Source of the DNA: Streptomyces sp. CA-278952
GTDB taxonomy: Bacteria; Actinomycetota; Actinomycetes; Streptomycetales; Streptomycetaceae
Direction: 5' to 3'
NCBI RefSeq assembly: GCF_028747205.1
Contig: NZ_CP112880.1
Coordinates: 6,607,501-6,671,500, forward strand
DNA: 64,000 nucleotides
The translations under genes and the position numbers were made by a program. This document shows, in pieces, positions 1 to 9,942 of this stretch. The stretch's first letter is position 1. Every line of letters starts with the position of its first letter. The notes under the pieces are model-generated. The model worked only from the letters and a program-made list of their open reading frames with translations, searched no databases and was not told the DNA's origin.

Positions 1-2285
<2,285 letters not shown>

Positions 2286-2396
2286 TCAGTTGCTCGCGTC
2301 CACTGTGTTGTTCCCGGGTTGCGAACAGTTATCGCACCGGTTGAACAGTTTCACTACTTAATTGAAGAGTGTGCTTGTTCGCTAGAACCCGATAGG

Positions 2397-2516
2397 GTTT
2401 CGGTGGTCATTGCGTTAGGGAAACGCCCGGTTACATTCCGAACCCGGAAGCTAAGCCTTTCAGCGCCGATGGTACTGCAGGGGGGACCCTGTGGGAGAGT
2501 AGGACGCCGCCGAACA
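2397..2516 (+). rRNA. 5S ribosomal RNA
   Basis: A 120-nt stretch beginning GTTTCGGTGGTCATTGCG, with the internal CCGAACCCGGAAGCTAAG (loops B/C) and ending GGACGCCGCCGAAC, is the typical actinomycete 5S. It follows the 23S gene after a spacer of about 110 nt, the usual 16S-23S-5S order. The spacer holds no tRNA that I can see. Confidence 0.96.
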
Positions 2517-2523
2517 ATCTTTC

Positions 2524-2568
2524 AAGGACCCCTGGTCCCAGCGTTCAACGCTGGGACCAGGGGTCCTT
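2524..2568 (+). terminator. rRNA operon terminator
   Basis: Perfect 20-bp inverted repeat (2524-2543 with 2549-2568) around a 5-nt loop, followed by TTGTTTTT. It lies 8 nt after the 5S gene. A stem this long plus a U-rich tail is a strong intrinsic terminator and ends the rrn operon. Confidence 0.93.
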
Positions 2569-2643
2569 TTGTTTTTCCCGAAGCGCGTCGACTGGTCGGC
2601 TGCGCGAGAATGTCTGTGGTACCCGAAGACAGGAGTCACACCC

Positions 2644-4815
2644 ATGTCCACCAACTCTCCCGACGATCGTCCGGAGCGCGAGCCGCGTCGCCGGGACGGC
2701 GGTGACAGGGGCGGTTACCGCGGTGGTCGTGACGACCGGTCCGGTTCCGGCGCACCTCGACGCGACAACGACCGTGGCGGCTTCCGCCGCGACGACAACC
2801 GGCCTTCCGGCGCCGGCACCGGTGGCGGTACTGGCGGTGGCTTCCGCCGTGACGACCGTGACCGCGACCGGGGCCCGCGTCGTGACGACAGCCGGCCGAC
2901 CGGTGGTGGGTTCCGTCGTGACGACAGCCGTGGCGGTGGCTCCGGCGGCGGTCAGTTCCGTCGCGATGACAACCGTGGCGGGGAGCGTGATCGTGGGCCC
3001 CGTCGTGATGACGACCGTGGTGGGTACCGGGGCGGTCAGCAGCGTGACGACCGTGGTGGCCGTCCGAGCGGTGGCTTCGAGCGCCGTGACGACCGGCCGC
3101 GCGGTCCGCGCCGTGACGACGACCGGCCCTCCGGCGGTGGCTTCCGCCGTGACGACAGCCGTGGTGGTGGCTCCGGCGGCGGTCAGTTCCGTCGCGATGA
3201 CAACCGATCTGCCGGTGGCGTCGAGCGTCGTGACGACCGGCCGCGCGGTCCCCGTCGTGACGACGACCGGCCCTCCGGCGGTGGTTTCCGCCGTGACGAC
3301 AACCGTGGCGGTGGCTCGGGCGGTGGTTTCCGTCGTGACGACAACCGGCCTGCCGGTGGTGGGTTCCGTCGTGATGACAACCGTGGTGGGGACCGTGATC
3401 GTGGGCCCCGTCGTGATGACGACCGTGGTGGGTACCGGGGCGGTCAGCAGCGCGATGACCGTGGTGGCCGTCCGAGCGGTGGCTTCGAGCGCCGTGACGA
3501 CCGGCCGCGCGGTCCCCGTCGTGACGACGACCGGCCCTCCGGCGGTGGCTTCCGCCGTGACGACGACCGGCCTGCCGGCGGTGGTTTCCGCCGTGACGAC
3601 AGTCGTGGCGGTGGCTCCGGCGGCGGTCAGTTCCGTCGCGATGACAACCGGCCTGCCGGTGGTGGGTTCCGTCGTGATGACAACCGTGGTGGGGACCGTG
3701 ATCGTGGGCCCCGTCGTGATGACGACCGTGGTGGGTACCGGGGCGGTCAGCAGCGCGATGACCGTGGTGGCCGTCCGAGCGGTGGCTTCGAGCGCCGTGA
3801 CGACCGGCCGCGCGGTCCCCGTCGTGACGACGACCGGCCCTCCGGCGGCGATTTCCGCCGGGACGACAACCGTGGCGGCGACAGGGACCGGGGCGGATAC
3901 CGCGGCGGTCCGCGCGACGACCGGGACCGTGGTGGTTTCCGGGGACGCGATGACCGGGGCGGCGACCGCGATCGTGAGCCGATCAAGCGGCTGCCGATTC
4001 CGGACGACGTCACGGGCCACGAGATCGACAAGGACGTACGCCAGGAGCTCATGAGCCTGCCGAAGACCCTTGCCGAGGACGTCGCGCGCAACCTGGTCAT
4101 GGTGGCCCGGCTGATCGACGAGGACCCCGAGGAGGCGTACGCGTACGCCCGTATCGCTCTCCGGCTCGCGTCCCGCGTCGCCGCGGTGCGTGAGGCGGCC
4201 GGGTTCGCGGCATACGCGACGCAGAAGTACGCCGAGGCGCTCGCCGAGTTCCGGGCGTCCCGGAGGATGACCGGGTCCGTGGACCTGTGGCCCGTCATGG
4301 CGGACTGCGAGCGTGGGCTCGGGCGTCCCGAGCGGGCGATGGCCATGGCCGGCGAGCCCGAGGTGCAGAAGCTGGACAAGGCCGGACAGGTCGAGATGCG
4401 ACTGGTGGCCGCCGGGGCACGTCGTGACATGGGCCAGATCGACGCCGCCATCGTGACGCTCCAGGGCCCCGAGCTCGCGTCCAACTCGGTGCAGTCGTGG
4501 ACGCCGCGACTTCGCTACGCGTACGCGGACGCCCTGCTGGAGGCGGGGCGCGAGGACGAGGCGCGGGAGTGGTTCGAAAAGGCGCTGGAGGCCGACAAGG
4601 ACGGTTCCACCGATGCGTCGGACCGGCTCGCCGCGCTCGACGGCGTGGAGTTCGTCGACGTCCTCGGTGACGACGAGACGGCCGAGGAGGACGCGGCCGA
4701 CGAGGTCGCGCCCGGAGACCTCGACCACGAGGACGACGCCCGTGGCGACGTCGACCTCGATGACGAGCAGGACGAGGACGAGGACGGTTCCGGGGACGGT
4801 TCGGCCAAGGCTTAG
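2644..4815 (+). CDS. RDD/RGG-repeat protein with C-terminal TPR domain
   Basis: 723 aa. The ATG at 2644 is chosen because AGGAG (2631-2635) lies 8 nt upstream and the protein then starts MSTNSPDDRPERE; an upstream in-frame extension would run through the rrn terminator. Residues about 15-444 are low-complexity, built from RRDD, DDRGG, GGGFRRDD and DRPSGGGF units and extremely rich in Arg, Asp and Gly, resembling RGG-box RNA-binding or phase-separating segments. Residues about 445-680 form helical TPR-like pairs (EEAYAYARIALRLASR, YAEALAEFRASRRM, DALLEAGREDEAREWFEKAL). The tail (about 680-723) is strongly acidic. Streptomyces genomes commonly annotate homologues as tetratricopeptide repeat proteins; the role is unknown. 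The repeat region is encoded by long near-identical DNA repeats, so length probably varies between strains. Confidence 0.88.
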   Translation: MSTNSPDDRPEREPRRRDGGDRGGYRGGRDDRSGSGAPRRDNDRGGFRRDDNRPSGAGTGGGTGGGFRRDDRDRDRGPRRDDSRPTGGGFRRDDSRGGGSGGGQFRRDDNRGGERDRGPRRDDDRGGYRGGQQRDDRGGRPSGGFERRDDRPRGPRRDDDRPSGGGFRRDDSRGGGSGGGQFRRDDNRSAGGVERRDDRPRGPRRDDDRPSGGGFRRDDNRGGGSGGGFRRDDNRPAGGGFRRDDNRGGDRDRGPRRDDDRGGYRGGQQRDDRGGRPSGGFERRDDRPRGPRRDDDRPSGGGFRRDDDRPAGGGFRRDDSRGGGSGGGQFRRDDNRPAGGGFRRDDNRGGDRDRGPRRDDDRGGYRGGQQRDDRGGRPSGGFERRDDRPRGPRRDDDRPSGGDFRRDDNRGGDRDRGGYRGGPRDDRDRGGFRGRDDRGGDRDREPIKRLPIPDDVTGHEIDKDVRQELMSLPKTLAEDVARNLVMVARLIDEDPEEAYAYARIALRLASRVAAVREAAGFAAYATQKYAEALAEFRASRRMTGSVDLWPVMADCERGLGRPERAMAMAGEPEVQKLDKAGQVEMRLVAAGARRDMGQIDAAIVTLQGPELASNSVQSWTPRLRYAYADALLEAGREDEAREWFEKALEADKDGSTDASDRLAALDGVEFVDVLGDDETAEEDAADEVAPGDLDHEDDARGDVDLDDEQDEDEDGSGDGSAKA
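2989..3849 (+). repeat. Long in-frame coding tandem repeats
   Basis: Three copies of a long unit start at equivalent bases 2989, 3397 and 3700 (offsets 408 and 303 bp, both multiples of three). By direct reading 3340-3545 and 3643-3848 are identical over about 206 bp. They encode the DRGPRRDDDRGGYRGGQQRD-type unit of the RDD/RGG protein. Such identity predicts recombination-driven length change and is also a place where short-read assemblies collapse. Confidence 0.85.
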
Positions 4816-4821
4816 CAGCTG

Positions 4822-4865
4822 GTGAAGAGGGGCGGCACTCCGGTCGGAGTGCCGCCCCTCTTCAC
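4822..4865. terminator. Bidirectional terminator
   Basis: Perfect 20-bp stem (4822-4841 with 4846-4865), 4-nt loop GGTC, lying between the convergent RDD/TPR gene and the DUF1015 gene. Confidence 0.88.
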
Positions 4866-4904
4866 GTTCCGGGCAGGTCGAACGTCCCCGCGTGGCTCTG
4901 CGGA

Positions 4905-6185
4905 TCAGTCGAGGGCGAGGCTCCGCATGACCAGGCCCGTGGCCGGCTTCGGGCCGAACGACGTCGACTTGCGGGGCATGGTGACGCCCTGCCGGGCCAG
5001 GTCCCGGACGACCTCTTCGCGTACGGGATGCATCAGGACCGCCGTGGCGTCGAGCCGTTCCGCCTGCTCCACGGCTGCCGCGGTGTCGTGGATGTAGCCG
5101 ATGTGTTCCGGTGCGTCCGGGATGCGCCACACGTCGTCGAGCAGCGCGGAGTGCAGGACCGTCGCGTCCAGGGTGCGCCAGGCGTCGGGGCGGTCCGTCC
5201 GAATGGTGCGGGCCAGCAGGGCGGGGTCGGGGCGGTCCACCAGGTGGAAGCCGCCGTCGCCGGCGAGGAGGAACGCGTTGCCGTCGGCCGCCGCTCCGGC
5301 CAGCGCGTCGAGGGCCCGGGGGAGTGGCCCCTCGACCGGTCGGACGCGGAAGAGGCCGGTCAGCGCCTTCAGGGCCCGGGAGACCGGCAGCCCGCGCAGC
5401 AGCCGGTGGATGGCGCGGACCTGGAGGGGATGGCGGGCCGTGTCGACGAGGAGGACGAGGCCGTGGTCCCACGGCCCGGGCGCGGTCTGTTCCCGCTGAA
5501 GCCGGAGATAGGTGGCCCAGCGGTGGTGGCCGTCCGCGATGAGCGCCTGGTGCCGGGCGAGGTCCGTCGCGATCCCGCTCCGTTCGGCCGGGTCCGTCAC
5601 GGCCCAGAGGCGGTGCCGGAAGCCGTCCTCCGTCGTGGTGGCGAGCAGCGGTTCCCGCAGGACCGTGCGCTCGATCACCGCTGCCGCCCCGGCCGGTTCG
5701 CCCGTCTCGCCGCGGTAGGTCAGCAGCAGCGGCTCCAGGTGGGCCCCCGTCGTACGCATCAGCTCCGCGCGGTCCGCGACGACGTCCTCCATGACGTCCT
5801 CGTGGGGCAGCACGATGCCCTCGGAGGCGGGGGAGAGGGCCAGGGCGCCGATCAGGCCCCGCTGGAGGATCTCGTCGTTGCGCTGCTCGTAGACGTACAG
5901 CACCGGGTCCGGGTCCGGGGCGATGACGCCCTCGGCCAGCCAGCGGTCCAGTGTGGCGGCCGCCTGCCGGTGCCGGTCCCGGGCGGTGTCGGCCTGGGGG
6001 AGGATGAGGCGCACGATGTTGTGCGGATCCGCGGACTCCAGGTGGTGCAGCCCGTCGGGCCTCACGACCACGTCGTACGGGGGCGAGGTCACGGCGGCAA
6101 GGCTGCCGACCCGCTCGGGGACGTAACGCAGTCCGCGGAACGGGGAAAGCCGCAGTCCCCGGTCGACGGGGCCTGAAGTGTTCAT
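4905..6185 (-). CDS. DUF1015 family protein
   Basis: 426 aa from the ATG at 6185, the usual family length (about 410-430). The N-terminus reads MNTSGPVDRGLRLSPFRGLR followed by SPPYDVV, a hallmark of DUF1015, and the middle contains LIADGHHRWATYLRL, the conserved DGHHR motif. An in-frame extension to 6404 exists but would run into the divergent HAD gene and has an Arg-rich, non-conserved composition, so I rejected it. Function is uncharacterised; homologues are cytoplasmic and often called HTH-type or SpoOJ-like proteins without experimental support. It is divergent from the HAD gene, the start codons being 71 bp apart, so the two promoters must share this gap. Confidence 0.88.
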   Translation of the reverse strand: MNTSGPVDRGLRLSPFRGLRYVPERVGSLAAVTSPPYDVVVRPDGLHHLESADPHNIVRLILPQADTARDRHRQAAATLDRWLAEGVIAPDPDPVLYVYEQRNDEILQRGLIGALALSPASEGIVLPHEDVMEDVVADRAELMRTTGAHLEPLLLTYRGETGEPAGAAAVIERTVLREPLLATTTEDGFRHRLWAVTDPAERSGIATDLARHQALIADGHHRWATYLRLQREQTAPGPWDHGLVLLVDTARHPLQVRAIHRLLRGLPVSRALKALTGLFRVRPVEGPLPRALDALAGAAADGNAFLLAGDGGFHLVDRPDPALLARTIRTDRPDAWRTLDATVLHSALLDDVWRIPDAPEHIGYIHDTAAAVEQAERLDATAVLMHPVREEVVRDLARQGVTMPRKSTSFGPKPATGLVMRSLALD

Positions 6186-6256
6186 CAGGGCATCGTATGT
6201 GTGCAGAGGGCATACGCGATGATCGGGGCAGAACGCGTGGAAGAGGAGCGAGTCAT

Positions 6257-7288
6257 ATGAGCCACCAGCAGGACAGGTCCCGGCCGTCGGGGAGCAGCAC
6301 GCCGCTGAGCGAGGCGTACGACACGGCTCTCCTCGACCTCGACGGGGTCGTGTACGCGGGCGGCGAGGCCATCGGCCACGCCGTGGAATCGCTGGCCCGG
6401 GCACGGGCCGGGGGCATGCACCTCGCGTACGTCACCAACAACGCGCTGCGCACGCCGGACGCCGTGGCGGACCACCTGACGGAGCTCGGGGTGCCCGCCG
6501 AACCCTCCGACGTGATCACCTCCGCCCAGGCCGTCGCCCGGCTGGTCGCCGATCAACTGCCTCCCGGGGCACGGGTGCTGGCGATCGGCGGCGAAGGGCT
6601 GCGGGTCGCGCTGCGCGAGCGCGGGCTGGTGCCGGTGGAGTCGGCGGACGACGACCCGGCGGCGGTGGTCCAGGGCTACGGCGGACCGGACATGGCGTGG
6701 GGGCGGTTCGCCGAGGCGAGCTACGCGATCCGGCGCGGGCTGCCGTGGTTCGCGTCCAACACCGACCTGACCATCCCGGGCGCCCGGGGCATCGCGCCCG
6801 GCAACGGGGCCGCGGTCGAGGTCGTCCGGATCGCCACCGGGGCGGAGCCGCAGGTCGCCGGGAAGCCGTTGCCGCCGATGCACCGCGAGACCGTGCTGCG
6901 GACCGGGGCCAAGCGGCCGATCGTCGTCGGGGACCGGCTGGACACGGACATCGAGGGCGCGTTCAACGGGGGCGTGGACTCGCTGCTGGTGCTGACCGGG
7001 GTGACCGACGCGGCGCAGCTGCTGGCCGCCCCGCCGCAGCACCGGCCGACCTATGTGGACCGGGACCTGCGGGGGCTGCTGACCGGGCAGCCCGAGGTGA
7101 CGCCCGCCGGTGACGCGTACCGGTGCGGGGGCTGGACGGCTGCCGTGCGCGGGGGCCGGCTGGTGCTGGAGGGCGAGGGCGAGGCGCTCGACGGGCTGCG
7201 GGCGCTCTGCGCGGCGGCCTGGGCCTTCGCCGGTCCGGGTGTGTGCGGGCTGGAGACGGGGAAGGCCCTCGCCGGGCTCGGGCTCTGA
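6257..7288 (+). CDS. HAD-superfamily IIA hydrolase (NagD/phosphoglycolate phosphatase-like)
   Basis: 343 aa. ATG 6257 is preceded by GAGGAG (6243-6248). HAD motif I is LLDLDGVVYAG at about residues 25-35, with the double Asp nucleophile/acid; motif II lies in YVTNNALRTP (about 61-70); motif III/IV appear as the GKPLPPMH Lys region and IVVGDRLDTDIEGAFNGGVDSLLV. The cap is of the C2 type, which places it with NagD/PNPase-like sugar and nucleotide phosphatases in subfamily IIA. The precise substrate cannot be read from sequence. Transcribed divergently from DUF1015. Confidence 0.88.
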   Translation: MSHQQDRSRPSGSSTPLSEAYDTALLDLDGVVYAGGEAIGHAVESLARARAGGMHLAYVTNNALRTPDAVADHLTELGVPAEPSDVITSAQAVARLVADQLPPGARVLAIGGEGLRVALRERGLVPVESADDDPAAVVQGYGGPDMAWGRFAEASYAIRRGLPWFASNTDLTIPGARGIAPGNGAAVEVVRIATGAEPQVAGKPLPPMHRETVLRTGAKRPIVVGDRLDTDIEGAFNGGVDSLLVLTGVTDAAQLLAAPPQHRPTYVDRDLRGLLTGQPEVTPAGDAYRCGGWTAAVRGGRLVLEGEGEALDGLRALCAAAWAFAGPGVCGLETGKALAGLGL

Positions 7289-7424
7289 ACCGCCCTCGGC
7301 GCAGCCCGACGGACCGCCCCCTGGGCGCCCCGCGCACCGGGCCCCGGCGCGGCCCGACGCCCTCGGCACGTGAAGGTGTTGAGCGTGGGGGCGGTGGCCC
7401 GGGACCCGTGGCCCGAAGAGGAAG

Positions 7425-7443
7425 ATAGGTTAACCTAACCTGG
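7425..7443. promoter_or_regulatory. Iron box (DmdR/IdeR operator)
   Basis: ATAGGTTAACCTAACCTGG matches the DtxR-family consensus TTAGGTTAGGCTAACCTAA at about 14 of 19 positions, including both GGTTA and CTAACC half-sites. It lies 69 bp upstream of the siderophore-type ABC ATPase start. In Streptomyces the iron repressor DmdR1 binds such boxes when Fe(II) is plentiful. Confidence 0.8.
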
Positions 7444-7511
7444 TCCTGCTCGGTGGTCGGCCCGTGCCCCGCGCCGTGCCGCTCCACCTCACCGACTCCG
7501 GGAGTACGACC

Positions 7512-8315
7512 ATGCAGCGCCTCACCGCGGAATCGGTGACCCTCGGCTATGACCAGCGGGTCATCACCGAAAACCTCTCGGTGGAGATTCCCGACCACTC
7601 CTTCACCGTGATCGTCGGTCCCAACGCCTGCGGCAAGTCGACCCTGCTGCGCGCCCTCGCCCGGATGCTGAAGCCGAGCCGGGGGCAGGTGCTGCTGGAC
7701 GGGCAGGCCATCCACCAGCTGCCGGCGAAGAAGGTCGCCCGGACGCTGGGGCTGCTGCCGCAGTCCTCCATAGCTCCCGACGGGATCACCGTCGCCGACC
7801 TCGTCGCCCGCGGCCGCTACCCCCACCAGGGGCTGCTGCGGCAGTGGTCGCCGGAGGACGAGCGGGTCGTCGACGCGTCCATGGAGTCCACCGGCGTCGC
7901 GGAGCTGGCCGATCGCTATGTCGACGAACTGTCCGGTGGGCAGCGCCAGCGGGTCTGGATCGCCATGGCGCTGGCCCAGCAGACGCCGCTGCTGCTGCTC
8001 GACGAGCCGACGACGTACCTCGACATCCAGCACCAGATCGATGTCCTCGACCTGTGCGCGGAGCTGCACGAGACGCAGGGCCGCACGCTGGTCGCGGTGC
8101 TCCACGACCTGAACCACGCCGCGCGGTACGCCACGCATCTCATCGCGATGCGGGACGGGGACATCGTCGCGGAGGGACCGCCCTCGGAGGTGGTCGACGC
8201 GGCGTTGGTGGAGCGGGTGTTCGGGATGCGGTGCCAGGTGATCGACGACCCGGAGACGGGTACGCCGCTGGTGGTGCCCGCCGCCCGTAAGGCTCGGAAG
8301 GCCGCCGCCGCGTAG
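7512..8315 (+). CDS. Ferric-siderophore ABC transporter ATP-binding protein (FepC/FhuC-type)
   Basis: 267 aa, ATG 7512 with GGGAG at 7500-7504. Complete ABC ATPase: Walker A GPNACGKSTLL (about residues 37-47), Q-loop LPQSS, signature LSGGQRQRVW, Walker B LLLLDEPTTYLD, H-loop VLHDLNHAARY. The TYLDIQHQ stretch after Walker B and overall length are typical of FecE/FepC ATPases for iron-siderophore import. The iron box directly upstream supports iron repression. No permease or binding-protein gene is adjacent on either side, so this is an orphan ATPase in this strain that would have to serve permeases encoded elsewhere. Confidence 0.93.
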   Translation: MQRLTAESVTLGYDQRVITENLSVEIPDHSFTVIVGPNACGKSTLLRALARMLKPSRGQVLLDGQAIHQLPAKKVARTLGLLPQSSIAPDGITVADLVARGRYPHQGLLRQWSPEDERVVDASMESTGVAELADRYVDELSGGQRQRVWIAMALAQQTPLLLLDEPTTYLDIQHQIDVLDLCAELHETQGRTLVAVLHDLNHAARYATHLIAMRDGDIVAEGPPSEVVDAALVERVFGMRCQVIDDPETGTPLVVPAARKARKAAAA

Positions 8316-8373
8316 GGGGTGGGCCGGGGGTGCGGTGGCGGGTGCGGGGTGCGCCCCGGTGCGCGCTCTGTCC

Positions 8374-8394
8374 TCAACCGCCGGACGGGCTTGA
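8374..8394. repeat. REP-like palindromic intergenic motif
   Basis: TCAACCGCCGGACGGGCTTGA is an imperfect palindrome (TCAA...TTGA, CCGCCGGACGGG). Closely similar short motifs recur between genes in Streptomyces chromosomes; that recurrence is from general knowledge, not visible in this window. It lies between the convergent ABC ATPase and SCP2-like genes and could serve as a terminator. Confidence 0.4.
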
Positions 8395-8445
8395 TGGTGC
8401 CGTCGCTCGTCCGTGACAGTGCGGGCCGGGACGGGCTCGAAACAC

Positions 8446-8792
8446 CTACAGCAGCGATCTCAGTTTCAGCAGGTCGCGGAAGCCCGCCTCCAGGCGTACG
8501 CGGCCCGAGCCCCACGCCTTCGCGAAGTTCAGGTCGCCGTCCACCAGCGCCACCAGGTCGTCGCCCGTCATCGCGAGCCTGATCTCGGCCTTCTCCCGGG
8601 GCGGGCCCTCGACCGTGTCCCGCACCTGGATCCGGCCGTCGGACAGCCTGCCGGTGAACGTGATGTCGAGGTCCTTGATGTGACAGCTCAGCGAGCGGTC
8701 GAGGGCGCTGTGCCGCGCACGTCGCCCTCGGCGGCTGCGAGGTTGTCGGAAAGTCGTGTCAGTGCGCTGCGGCACTCAGCCATGGTCGCCAT
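8446..8792 (-). pseudogene. SCP2-like sterol-carrier-domain protein, frameshifted
   Basis: Two overlapping frames on the minus strand together make one conserved Streptomyces protein. From ATG 8792 the first frame reads MATMAECRSALTRLSDNLAA and EGDVRG, then stops at 8688. The continuation ALDRSLSCHIKDLDITFTGR ... LVDGDLNFAKAWGSGRVRLE to the stop at 8446 lies in the other frame. The switch needs one extra base (or a -1 shift) around 8709-8717. The second half is the ligand-binding end of an SCP2-type alkyl-sterol-binding fold. There is no long homopolymer at the junction. Either the gene is broken by a 1-bp deletion or the assembly has an error. About 115 aa if restored. Confidence 0.75.
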
Positions 8793-8834
8793 CGTGCTCG
8801 ACGGTACACCGGCCCGTCGATGTAGCGTTTCGGC

Positions 8835-9119
8835 ATGAGCGACTGGACGCCGGAGGCGGGGACACCGCCCGTGAGCACGCCCGCCGAGCCCGTACCCCTG
8901 GGGGTCGTGCGCACCCCCACCGGCCATGGAGCGGTGGACGTCCGGCTGGAGCGCCTGGCCGATGCGGACCACCTCCCGGCGGACGGGCACATTGAGGTGT
9001 ACGAGGATGTACACCGTGGGCTGCGGGCCGAGCTGACCTCGCTGGACACCCGTCCGGCCGCCGTACCCGGTCCCGTACCCACGTCTTCGCAGCACACGCA
9101 TCACGACAACAGGAGCTGA
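8835..9119 (+). CDS. Small conserved hypothetical protein upstream of tlyA
   Basis: 94 aa from ATG 8835. Acidic, proline-rich, no cysteine, no membrane segment. The middle segment GHGAVDVRLERLADADHLPA and GHIEVYEDVHRGLRAELTSLD has regular helical character; the C-terminus is disordered (VPGPVPTSSQHTHHDNRS). It ends 7 nt before the tlyA start, so it is probably co-transcribed with tlyA-nadK-recN. Function unknown; I recognise only the position, which is common in Streptomyces. Confidence 0.72.
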   Translation: MSDWTPEAGTPPVSTPAEPVPLGVVRTPTGHGAVDVRLERLADADHLPADGHIEVYEDVHRGLRAELTSLDTRPAAVPGPVPTSSQHTHHDNRS

Positions 9120-9126
9120 ACCGAAC

Positions 9127-9942
9127 GTGGCAGGAGTGGCACGTCGCCGCCTCGACGCCGAGCTGGTACGCCGCAAGCTCGCGCGCTCGCGCGAGCACGC
9201 GAGCCAGCTGATCGCCGCGGGGCGCGTCACCGTCGGCCGCACCACCGCGACCAAACCCGCCACCCAGGTCGAGACGGCCGCCGCGATCGTCGTCACCGAG
9301 GACGACGGCGACCCGGACTACGTCTCGCGCGGCGGCCACAAGCTCGCCGGGGCGCTCGCCGCCTTCGTGCCGCTCGGGCTGACCGTTCAGGGGCGGCGGG
9401 CGCTGGACGCCGGCGCCTCGACCGGTGGGTTTACCGACGTGCTGCTGCGGGCCGGGGCCCGGCAGGTCGTCGCCGTCGACGTCGGCTACGGGCAGCTCGC
9501 GTGGTCGTTGCAGTCCGATGAACGAGTCGTCGTCAAGGACCGTACCAACGTGCGGGAGTTGACCTTGGAGGCCATCGACGGCGAGCCGGTCGACCTGGTG
9601 GTGGGGGACCTGTCCTTCATCCCGCTGGGCCTCGTGCTGCCCGCCCTCGCCCGCTGCGCCGGGCCCGAGGCCGACCTGGTCCTCATGGTCAAGCCGCAGT
9701 TCGAGGTGGGCAAGGAGCGGCTCGGCAGCGGCGGAGTGGTGCGGAGCCCGGAGCTGCGCGCCGAAGCCGTGCGCGAAGTGGCGCGCCGGGCCTGGGGGCT
9801 CGGTCTCGGTGTACGGGGGGTGACGGCCAGTCCGCTGCCCGGCCCGTCGGGGAACGTCGAGTACTTTCTGTGGCTGCGGGCCGGCGCACCTGAGCTGGAT
9901 CCCGCGGATGTCGACCGTGCAGTGGCGGAGGGGCCCCGTTGA
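9127..9942 (+). CDS. tlyA: TlyA family rRNA 2'-O-methyltransferase
   Basis: 271 aa, GTG start at 9127 with AGGAG at 9111-9115. Residues about 6-65 are an S4 RNA-binding domain (RRRLDAELVRRKLARSREHA, then GRVTVG). The rest is an FtsJ/RrmJ-like Rossmann methyltransferase: SAM motif DAGASTGGFTDVLL, acidic strand end VVAVDVGYGQ, VVGDLSFIPL, and LVLMVKPQFEVG with the catalytic Lys. TlyA homologues methylate cytidines in 16S and/or 23S rRNA (the basis of capreomycin sensitivity in mycobacteria). Its stop overlaps the nadK start (TTGA). Confidence 0.93.
   Translation: MAGVARRRLDAELVRRKLARSREHASQLIAAGRVTVGRTTATKPATQVETAAAIVVTEDDGDPDYVSRGGHKLAGALAAFVPLGLTVQGRRALDAGASTGGFTDVLLRAGARQVVAVDVGYGQLAWSLQSDERVVVKDRTNVRELTLEAIDGEPVDLVVGDLSFIPLGLVLPALARCAGPEADLVLMVKPQFEVGKERLGSGGVVRSPELRAEAVREVARRAWGLGLGVRGVTASPLPGPSGNVEYFLWLRAGAPELDPADVDRAVAEGPR

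Noticed and set aside
2702..4054. A 450-codon frame within the RDD/TPR gene
   Set aside because: A shifted reading of the same repeats (VTTTGLP-type); it has no ribosome-binding site and ends where the repeats end.
2545..6213. A 1222-codon open frame on the minus strand
   Set aside because: It is the antisense of the RDD/RGG repeats plus an out-of-frame reading of DUF1015. High GC and the RDD codon repeats keep several frames open; the protein is low-complexity Thr/Val/Pro without a domain.
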